Below, piece after piece: positions 17,269 through 23,009 of a DNA stretch of 23,009 nt. Each line of letters opens with the position of its first letter. Within the stretch, counting starts at the first letter, position 1. The stretch spans positions 1 to 23,009 of the forward strand of contig JBEPTZ010000068.1 of the NCBI GenBank assembly GCA_041691815.1. Direction: 5' to 3'. A model generated the notes under the pieces. The model was not told where the DNA came from and did not search any database. It was given only the letters and a program-made list of their open reading frames with translations. This DNA comes from 70-18 sp041691815. Lineage in GTDB: Bacteria > Pseudomonadota > Alphaproteobacteria > Acetobacterales > Acetobacteraceae. Both the position numbers and the translations under genes were made by a program.

Positions 17269-18245
17269 GCAAACCGCTTCTCGAAATCAGGAACCTCGCG
17301 GTCGAGTTTGGCCCGCTCAAGCGGCCGCTGCGCGTGGTCCATAACGTAACGCTTGCTGTCGGAGTCGGCGAATCGGTCGGTGTCGTCGGCGAGAGCGGTT
17401 CCGGCAAATCGATCACTGCATTGTCGGTGCTGCGGCTGGTCCCGGTGCCGCCGGCGCGGATCAGCGGCGAGATCGTGTTTGCCGGGCGCGATCTGCTGAA
17501 ATTGCCGCTGAACCAGATGCCGGATATCCGCGGCAAGGAGATCGGCATGATTTTTCAGGAACCGATGTCGTCGCTGAATCCGGTGATGACGATTGGCGAC
17601 CAGATTGAAGAGGCGTTGCTGCTGCACGAGAACTGGCCCGCGACCGAACGCCGCAGGCGGGTTATCGAACTGCTGAAGCTGGTCGGCATGCCTGACCCCG
17701 AGGGCCGGTTGCGGGCCTATCCCGATCAGTTCTCGGGTGGCATGCGTCAGCGGGTGGTGGCCGCCATCGCTATGGCCTGCAACCCGAAATTGCTGATCGC
17801 CGACGAGCCGACGACAGCACTCGACGTGACCATCCAGGCACAGGTGCTGGAACTGATGCTCGACATCCGGCGTCGGTTCAACTCTGCCATCTTGCTGATT
17901 TCCCACGATCTCGGCGTGGTGGCGGAAATCTGCGAACGCGTCGTCGTCATGTATGCCGGCCATATCATGGAAGATGCCGACACCAGGTCGCTGTTCCACA
18001 ATCCCCGCCATCCCTATACCCAGGGTCTGCTGAAATCGGTTCCGACCCTGACCGAGACGCGGCATCGGCTCTACCAGATCCAGGGGACCGTGCCGCCGCC
18101 GGGGACGATCAGGCAGGGCTGCCCGTTCCGGCCACGTTGCCCGGTAGCGATGGACCGCTGCGCCGTCGAGATGCCGCCGCTGCTGGCGCACGGCCCGACC
18201 CATCGCGCCGCCTGCTGGGCGACCGCGCCGGAGGTTGGGGCATGA
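17265..18245 (+). CDS. ABC transporter ATPase, DppD/OppD type (importer 2)
   Basis: First ATPase of the importer 2 pair, 326 residues, start GTG 17265 in a GTGA overlap. Walker A is GESGSGKS, the Q-loop is FQEPMSSLNPV, the ABC signature is FSGGMRQRV, Walker B is LLIADEP, and the H-loop is ISHDLGVV. The GSGKS and GGMRQRV forms are typical of D-type subunits, in contrast to the F-type ones. The C-terminal oligopeptide extension with GCPFRPRCPVAMDRC carries paired cysteines that in some homologues hold an iron-sulfur cluster. It overlaps the F-type gene by ATGA. Confidence 0.93.
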   Translation: MSKPLLEIRNLAVEFGPLKRPLRVVHNVTLAVGVGESVGVVGESGSGKSITALSVLRLVPVPPARISGEIVFAGRDLLKLPLNQMPDIRGKEIGMIFQEPMSSLNPVMTIGDQIEEALLLHENWPATERRRRVIELLKLVGMPDPEGRLRAYPDQFSGGMRQRVVAAIAMACNPKLLIADEPTTALDVTIQAQVLELMLDIRRRFNSAILLISHDLGVVAEICERVVVMYAGHIMEDADTRSLFHNPRHPYTQGLLKSVPTLTETRHRLYQIQGTVPPPGTIRQGCPFRPRCPVAMDRCAVEMPPLLAHGPTHRAACWATAPEVGA

Positions 18246-19237
18246 GCGTGCTGATCGACGTGCAAGGCCTTGGCAAGACCTTTGCTGATACATCCATCCG
18301 GTTCGGGCCGAAGCCGAAGCCGGTGCGCGCTGTCGACAACGTGTCGTTTCAGGTGCTGAAGGGCGAGACGCTGGCGGTGGTGGGCGAATCCGGCTGTGGC
18401 AAGTCGACCCTCGGGCGGCTGCTGCTGCGTCTCATCGAGCCGAGCGAGGGGCAGGTACGCCTTGACGGCACCGATCTCACCTGCCTGTCGAAGCCGGCCT
18501 TGCGCCAGATGCGGGCGCGAATGCAGATGGTGTTCCAGGACCCGTTCGGCTCGCTCTCGCCCCGCCGCACGGTGGCGCAGATCATCACTGAGCCGATGGA
18601 GTCGTTCGGCCTGGTGCGCGGCCGTTCCCAGCGGCGGGAGCGCGTGGCCGAACTCTTGGCGCAGGTGGGACTGCCCGCCGCCTACATGGACCGCCGACCG
18701 CGCCAGTTCTCAGGCGGGCAGCGGCAGCGGATCGGTATCGCGCGGGCAATCTCGGTCGATCCCGCCTTCATCGTGGCCGACGAGCCAGTCTCGGCGCTCG
18801 ATGTGTCGGTTCAGGCGCAGATCATCAATCTTTTGCAGGATCTGCAGGAGCAGAAGAACTTTTCCTTCCTGTTCATCGCCCATGACCTTGCCGTGGTGCG
18901 CCATATCGCCCACCGCGTCGCAGTCATGTACCTGGGCCGGATCGTTGAGCTCGGCCCCAAGGAGCAGATCTATTCGGCGCCGCAGCATCCCTATACCGAG
19001 GCGCTGCTGTCGGCCGCACCGCATCCCGATCCGGACCGCCCACACGCCAGGATCGTGCTGCAGGGCGACGTGCCCAGCCCGTCCAATGTCCCATCCGGCT
19101 GCGCCTTCCATGGCCGCTGCCCGATCGCGCAGGCGATCTGCGCCGTTGAGCGCCCGCCGCTGGTCGAGGTCGCCCCCGGGCAAAGTGCCGCCTGTCATTT
19201 CGCCCGGCCGCACCCGCTGACCGGGGTTGCGGCATGA
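18242..19237 (+). CDS. ABC transporter ATPase, DppF/OppF type (importer 2)
   Basis: Second ATPase of importer 2, 331 residues, start ATG 18242 in an ATGA overlap. Walker A is GESGCGKST, the Q-loop is VFQDPFGSLSPRR, the signature is FSGGQRQRIGIARAI, Walker B is FIVADEP, and the H-loop is IAHDLAVV. The C-terminal extension has GCAFHGRCPIAQAIC. It forms the nucleotide-binding heterodimer with the D-type protein upstream. It is a paralogue of the ATPase at 9856, sharing most motifs but not close enough to suggest recent duplication. It runs into the first CoA-transferase gene by an ATGA overlap, which ties transport to CoA chemistry. Confidence 0.93.
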   Translation: MSVLIDVQGLGKTFADTSIRFGPKPKPVRAVDNVSFQVLKGETLAVVGESGCGKSTLGRLLLRLIEPSEGQVRLDGTDLTCLSKPALRQMRARMQMVFQDPFGSLSPRRTVAQIITEPMESFGLVRGRSQRRERVAELLAQVGLPAAYMDRRPRQFSGGQRQRIGIARAISVDPAFIVADEPVSALDVSVQAQIINLLQDLQEQKNFSFLFIAHDLAVVRHIAHRVAVMYLGRIVELGPKEQIYSAPQHPYTEALLSAAPHPDPDRPHARIVLQGDVPSPSNVPSGCAFHGRCPIAQAICAVERPPLVEVAPGQSAACHFARPHPLTGVAA

Positions 19238-20259
19238 GCGGTGCACTGGGCGGCCTGGTGGCGCTCGATCGATCCGGTGCGGTCGCGGGCGAATACTGCG
19301 CCCGATTGCTGCATGATTTCGGCGCGGAGGTCTGGCTGGACGAGGCCGATGGCGGCTCCGCCACCCGCGCCATCGGCCCGTTTGGGCCCGACGGCCGGTC
19401 ACTGACGCATCTGCACCTGAACCGGGGCAAGCGGCTCGGGCGCCCTGACGCCGTGCCCGATGTCCTGCTCTGCGCCGGAGCGGAGGATGCCGTAGTGGTC
19501 GCTGCCCGCCACCCGCAATCCGTCGTCGTCCAGATCACCGCGTTCGGCATCGACGGTCCGATGGCCGGCTGGGCGGGGCCCGAGATCGTGCTGCAGGCGG
19601 CATCGGGGATGATGAACGCCAACGGCATCAGGGGGCGCGAGCCGCTCTATGGTGTGGGCCAGCGCGCCGCATATGCCGCGGGTCTTGCCGCCTATATCCA
19701 GACGCTGGCATCGCTGCGGCTGCGGGCGCGAACCCGGCGAGGCGATCTGGTGCGTATCGACGCTGCCGAGACCGCCGCCGCGATGGCTTTTCCCTATGTC
19801 CTGCAGACGATCTACAACGGAACCGATCGACGCCGCGGTGATCAGGATATCCCGGCCGGCCAGGTACTCTGCCGCGGTGCCTATGTCTGTCTGTGGGTCT
19901 ATACCAACCGATTTGAGCGGCTCTGCCGTTCGCTGGGGCTGCAAGCCTGCCTCACCGATCCCCGCTTTGCCGAAGTGACCGAGCGCAGCCGCAACTGGGG
20001 CGATTTCTTCGATCTTGTGCAGGAAAAAGTCGCGGACCGCGACCCGGATGATTGGGTGGCCGAGTTGCAGGCGATGAACGTGATCTCGGCGCGTGCCTTC
20101 CGCCCGTCCGAGCTGCGCGCCAGCCGGCACCTCGCCGCGCGCGGCTACTGGCAGGAGGTCACGATCGACGGCCAGCGCTACGTCCTGCCCGGCGCGCTGT
20201 TCCGCCTCAGCCGCACCCCCGCTCGTCCTGCCGCGGAGACCGACCATGCTGCCACTTGA
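19234..20259 (+). CDS. Family III (CaiB/BaiF) CoA-transferase, short subunit
   Basis: Moves CoA between carboxylic acids without a ping-pong acyl-enzyme of the type I kind; family III enzymes are interlocked dimers. This member has 341 residues, shorter than the usual 380-420. The N-terminal Rossmann part (GEYCARLLHDFGAEVWLDE, HLHLNRGKRL) is recognisable, but about 25 residues normally between the NRGKR and the ITAFG blocks are missing. GDLVRIDAAETAAAM corresponds to the catalytic segment; the acid is Glu179, where formyl-CoA transferase has Asp169 as I recall it. The C-terminal half has FERLCRSLGLQACLTDPRFA, a standard family block. It is overlapped by the second, longer homologue, suggesting two subunits of one enzyme. 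Confidence 0.87.
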   Translation: MSGALGGLVALDRSGAVAGEYCARLLHDFGAEVWLDEADGGSATRAIGPFGPDGRSLTHLHLNRGKRLGRPDAVPDVLLCAGAEDAVVVAARHPQSVVVQITAFGIDGPMAGWAGPEIVLQAASGMMNANGIRGREPLYGVGQRAAYAAGLAAYIQTLASLRLRARTRRGDLVRIDAAETAAAMAFPYVLQTIYNGTDRRRGDQDIPAGQVLCRGAYVCLWVYTNRFERLCRSLGLQACLTDPRFAEVTERSRNWGDFFDLVQEKVADRDPDDWVAELQAMNVISARAFRPSELRASRHLAARGYWQEVTIDGQRYVLPGALFRLSRTPARPAAETDHAAT

Positions 20260-21487
20260 GGGGATACGTGTTCTGGAACTGACCACCGCCTGGGCCGGGC
20301 CGATGACCGGCCGGGTGCTGGCCTGGTTCGGCGCCGAGGACATCCATATCGAAAGCCCGACCCGCACCAACACCTGGCGCTCGAACCGCGACAAGCCGCT
20401 ACCGTCGAACTACCCCGACCGTGAGCCGGGCGCGCGACCCTATGACCGGTCCTTCACCTTCAACTCGCAGAATGACAACAAGCGCAGCCTCGTCGTCGAC
20501 CTCAAGGTGCCCGAAGGCCTCACCGTGGTGCGCCGCCTCGCCGCGCTGTGCGACGTGCTGTTGTGCAATTTCCGGCCAGGGATGCTGCAACGCCTCGGGC
20601 TCGACTACGAGACCTTGGCCCGCGACAACCCCGGAATCATCGTGGTGGAAATGCCCGCCTATGGGTTGGACGGGCCGGAAGCGTCCTACTCCGCACTCGG
20701 CCCGACCATGGAGATGGCCGCCGGCATGTCGGCGATGATCGCCTATCCGGGGGGCAAGCCGACCGTCACCGGCCCGTCCTACATGGACCCGACCGGCGGT
20801 TTCAACGCCGCCGCCGCCGTGCTGACGGCACTGTATGCGCGCGACCGCACCGGCGTTGGCCAGCATGTGGAAATGGCCCAGGTCGAGGCCGCCATGCAGT
20901 TCATCGGGCCGGAACTCATCGCCGGACAAGACCCGAAACCCGATGGCAACCGGGTCACTTACGCCGCCCCACACAACGCCTACCCGACACGCGGCGAGGA
21001 CGCCTGGATCGCCATCGCCTGCGAGAGCGAACCCGCCTGGCAAGCCCTCGCCGCCCGGATCGATCCGGCACTTTGCGCCGATCCCCGCTTTACCGGCCTG
21101 GCTGCCCGCAAGCGGCACGAAGCTCCGCTCGACGCGCTGATCGCCGCCTGGACGGCGCCGCAGGACAAGCATGCACTGGCCGCCGAACTGCAGGCGCAGG
21201 GCATCGCCGCCCATGCGGTGATGACGGCGCCCGACCTGGCTGCCTCGGCCTATCTCGCCCATCGTGGCTTCTTTACCGAACTCGATCACCCCGCCGCCGG
21301 CCGCCATCGCCACCCAGGCCTGCCGTTCCATGCCGAGGCGGCACAAGGCTCACAGCGCACCGCCGCGCCCTGTTTCGGGGAAGGCAACGAGCACGTCCTG
21401 CGTGATATCCTGCGCCTGCCCGAGGGCGAGATTGCCCGCCTCAAGGCCAGCGGCGCCTTTGCCACCGAACCGCTGCCGGGAGTGTGA
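20246..21487 (+). CDS. Family III (CaiB/BaiF) CoA-transferase, full-length subunit
   Basis: Normal-length (413-residue) family III CoA-transferase. Start ATG 20246, behind GGAGA, overlaps the previous gene by 14 nt. The N-terminus LEGIRVLELTTAWAGPMTGRVLAWFGAEDIHIE is the conserved family opening. It keeps the NDNKRSLVVDLKVPEG and LCNFRPGMLQRLGLDYE blocks that the upstream protein lacks. The catalytic segment GQHVEMAQVEAAM carries Glu214 at the nucleophile position. The C-terminal part includes WIAIACESEPAWQALAARI and DPRFTG. It may pair with the shorter protein in a heteromer, as known for benzylsuccinate and malate CoA-transferases with two subunits. CoA donor and acceptor are unknown; succinyl- or acetyl-CoA as donor would be a guess. 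Confidence 0.92.
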   Translation: MLPLEGIRVLELTTAWAGPMTGRVLAWFGAEDIHIESPTRTNTWRSNRDKPLPSNYPDREPGARPYDRSFTFNSQNDNKRSLVVDLKVPEGLTVVRRLAALCDVLLCNFRPGMLQRLGLDYETLARDNPGIIVVEMPAYGLDGPEASYSALGPTMEMAAGMSAMIAYPGGKPTVTGPSYMDPTGGFNAAAAVLTALYARDRTGVGQHVEMAQVEAAMQFIGPELIAGQDPKPDGNRVTYAAPHNAYPTRGEDAWIAIACESEPAWQALAARIDPALCADPRFTGLAARKRHEAPLDALIAAWTAPQDKHALAAELQAQGIAAHAVMTAPDLAASAYLAHRGFFTELDHPAAGRHRHPGLPFHAEAAQGSQRTAAPCFGEGNEHVLRDILRLPEGEIARLKASGAFATEPLPGV

Positions 21488-22293
21488 TGAAACCGCTGCC
21501 CGACACGCTGGAGGTGACTGCGATCCTCGACCCCAGTGCGCGTTACGCCGGCACCAGTCATGAGGATGCTACGGCGCGTGCCATGGGCTACCGTGCCGCA
21601 CTCATTCCCGGCGCCTTCGTCTATGGCCACGTTACCCGGCTCGCCCTGGCGATCTGGGGTGAGGCCTGGCTGGCGCGCGGCAGGGCGCAGGTCCGCTTTC
21701 GGCGCCCGGTGTTTTCCGGCGACCGGCTGCGGATCGTCCGCGAAAAACTGACTGAAGCCGACGGTCCCGAGGCGCGCGTCACCGTGACCGATGCGACCAC
21801 TGGCGCTGTCGTTCTCGACGGAAGCATCGGCCTTGCCGCCAGGTTACCCGCGCCACCGCCCGATTGCACCGTGCTACCGCTGCCGGCAGAACCGACCGTG
21901 CTGGTGCCAGGCGCGGTTCCGGTCGGCCGGAGACTCGGCAGCGCCATCACAGTGCTCACCCGCGAACTCGTGCAACAATCGCTGCGCGATTTCCACGAAA
22001 CCGCAGAGGTTTACGCGGCCAGGGGTCTTGTCCATTCGGGCATGCTGGTGCGCCGCACGATGTCCGACACGCTGGGCAATTTCGTCCTGCCAATGCCGGT
22101 GATCTTTGCCGAACTTTCGGCGCAGATGCTGGCACCCGCGCCAGTCGGGCAGAGCTACACGACCGCCGCCCGCGTCGTCCGCGCCTGGGAGCGGAAGGGG
22201 AAGCACTACTTCGACAGCGAGGAATGGTTGCTCGCCGGCGGGATCCCCGTCGCGCGGCACATCCGCACCAACCTCTACGCCGCCGATCCATGA
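21487..22293 (+). CDS. MaoC-like double-hotdog hydratase/dehydratase
   Basis: Predicted hydration of an enoyl-CoA or the reverse, in the cytoplasm. 268 residues hold two hotdog halves. The first has SHEDATARAMGYRAALIPGAFVYG (His25, Asp27; like the H-X-D-X3-A segment of MaoC proteins) and ARGRAQVRFRRPVFSGDRL. The second has EVYAARGLVHSGMLVRR and ends with a beta-rich C-terminus. Start ATG 21487 overlaps the CoA-transferase stop (TGATG); GTG 21484 is an alternative. Being last in the operon after two CoA-transferases, it probably acts on the CoA thioester they form. Similarity to mesaconyl- or itaconyl-CoA hydratases is possible but I cannot confirm it. No terminator is evident after it. Confidence 0.85.
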   Translation: MKPLPDTLEVTAILDPSARYAGTSHEDATARAMGYRAALIPGAFVYGHVTRLALAIWGEAWLARGRAQVRFRRPVFSGDRLRIVREKLTEADGPEARVTVTDATTGAVVLDGSIGLAARLPAPPPDCTVLPLPAEPTVLVPGAVPVGRRLGSAITVLTRELVQQSLRDFHETAEVYAARGLVHSGMLVRRTMSDTLGNFVLPMPVIFAELSAQMLAPAPVGQSYTTAARVVRAWERKGKHYFDSEEWLLAGGIPVARHIRTNLYAADP

Positions 22294-22324
22294 TTGCCTC
22301 CGCGCACCGCCGGCAGGACCGGAG

Positions 22325-22578
22325 CCGAAAATCATCCGGGTCGAGACCTTCAGCAACTGTCCGATCGGCGCTGTCCAGGTCTCCGCCGCGATCGGCGCGC
22401 AGGGTTGGCGGCAGGGGCCCACGTATAATGCCGACCCGGCCGGCGAAAGCGTGCCTCGCCAAGCGGCACCGCACGCATCGGCGACCGCGCGTTGAAATTT
22501 CCCGGCAGTTACTCTCGCCACGCCGTGGGGGGGCTCGATGCCAAGCTGCACGGTCTGCGCCGGGAGTCTTGGCAGTAG
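22325..22578 (+). pseudogene. Decayed N-terminal remnant of an MR/MLE (enolase superfamily) gene
   Basis: From 22328 the frame reads KIIRVETFSN, then GAVQVSAAIGAQGWRQGPTY and NADPAG, and VPRQAAPHA, ending at a stop at 22493-22495. Another frame at once continues from 22495 with KFPGSYSRHAVGGLD and stops at 22576-22578. In one MR/MLE subfamily I recall a cap domain running RVETF, VRV, GAEGWGQ, YNADIT, HRQVAPHALG, then KFPGSYLCRALGGLDTALWDLRG; the two pieces match it in order. About 25 residues are lost between the pieces, there is no start Met, and the barrel domain is absent. It follows the MaoC gene by about 30 bp, same strand. It is of a different subtype from the intact MR/MLE gene at 12534. 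Confidence 0.65.
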
Positions 22579-22818
22579 CGGCCGTGCCACGTTCCTGACC
22601 AGGACAACCGTTGAATCGTCGCGTTCGTCTCAAGCTTGAGCGGCTGGAATCGCGCCTGGACCGTCACCTGATCCGTTATCGCATGCTGCGAGACGCATTC
22701 ATTGGGGCGGCTGGTGCTCGCGGTCGAGTCGCCCGAAATCGGAACGGAATTCCTTGACCATATCGAGTTCGGCCCTAAGCTGAATGCCCTAAGAAATCTG
22801 CAGAATTGCGGTACGACA
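22579..22818. other. Stretch without an intact gene
   Basis: No convincing complete gene. A 48-codon TTG-start frame (22611-22757), with AGGA six bases upstream, encodes a basic, helix-like peptide, and a different frame is open from 22672 into the methyltransferase gene. The pattern suggests remains of coding sequence broken by frameshifts. G+C begins to fall here. Confidence 0.4.
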
Positions 22819-23009
22819 ATGCCCGATAGTAATCACCCGGACGCCTCGAAGCCACTCACTTGGTCTGCACGCCGGATCAATGCCCTTGCGTCGGCGCTAA
22901 GCGCGCGGAGATATCTTGAAATCGGCGTCAGCCAGGGCACGACCTTCCATGGTGTGAGAGTTTGTCCGGAAACATTATACGGGATTGCAGAGTTTTCGGA
23001 GCATGAGGC
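22819..23009 (+). CDS. Class I SAM-dependent methyltransferase, 5' part only (runs off window)
   Basis: The frame from ATG 22819 is open to the window end. After about 17 variable residues it reads RRINALASALSA, then RRYLEIGVSQGTTF, the hydrophobic-acid-GXXXG motif I that binds S-adenosylmethionine; similar starts are found in methyltransferases near glycosyltransferases. The start is uncertain: no good ribosome site precedes ATG 22819, and the frame stays open back to 22672 (TTG 22702 is in frame). G+C is about 54-55% over the last 250 bases, well below the rest of the window. This suggests the gene has another origin or is poorly conserved. Target molecule unknown. Confidence 0.6.
   Translation, partial: MPDSNHPDASKPLTWSARRINALASALSARRYLEIGVSQGTTFHGVRVCPETLYGIAEFSEHE

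Noticed and set aside
22424..22429. Perfect TATAAT hexamer
   Set aside because: No -35-like hexamer at 16-18 nt upstream. It lies inside the MR/MLE remnant, encoding part of the Tyr-Asn-Ala segment.
22611..22757. 48-codon TTG-start frame with AGGA upstream
   Set aside because: No recognisable domain, rare start codon, and it lies in a decayed stretch. A real small protein is possible but not supported.

Overview
The window is GC-rich (roughly two thirds G+C by eye) and tightly packed, with ATGA/GTGA/TGATG gene overlaps and many GTG starts. Codon use and gene content (dipeptide/nickel-type ABC importers, family III CoA-transferases, enolase-superfamily enzymes) fit an alphaproteobacterium, perhaps Rhodospirillales/Acetobacteraceae. 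The taxon is inferred; no rRNA or other marker gene is present. I found no tRNA, CRISPR array or insertion sequence.

Region 1 (1-6247) looks like part of a surface-glycan locus. It holds a frameshifted EamA/DMT permease on the minus strand, a polysaccharide-deacetylase-family protein, a 975-residue three-domain protein (CelD/FemAB-type acetyltransferase, ATP-grasp, low-molecular-weight protein-tyrosine-phosphatase), and a convergent family 2 glycosyltransferase. A GC-rich hairpin lies between the last two.

Region 2 (6527-10830) is a compact importer operon: a family 5 solute-binding protein, two permeases and one ATPase of the DppF/OppF type. The usual DppD/OppD partner ATPase is missing.

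Region 3 (11014-22293) is a LacI-family regulator reading leftwards, divergent from a nine-gene rightward catabolic operon. The operon runs: mandelate racemase/muconate lactonizing enzyme (MR/MLE) superfamily enzyme, second solute-binding protein, two permeases, DppD-type ATPase, DppF-type ATPase, two different family III CoA-transferases, and a double-hotdog MaoC-like hydratase. The 407-bp divergent region holds a promoter-like element, two inverted repeats and an imperfect 17-nt direct repeat. My reading is that an organic or hydroxy acid is imported, converted by the MR/MLE enzyme (dehydration or epimerization), activated by CoA transfer, and hydrated or dehydrated as a CoA thioester. The substrate cannot be named from sequence.

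Region 4 (22294-23009) is decayed. It has a frameshifted remnant of a second MR/MLE-type gene, about 240 bp with no intact gene, and, at clearly lower G+C, the start of a SAM-dependent methyltransferase cut by the window edge.

Main points of interest: the CoA-transferase/MR-MLE/MaoC/ABC operon as a candidate undescribed acid-utilization system, the three-domain fusion protein, and the MR/MLE remnant at the operon's 3' end.
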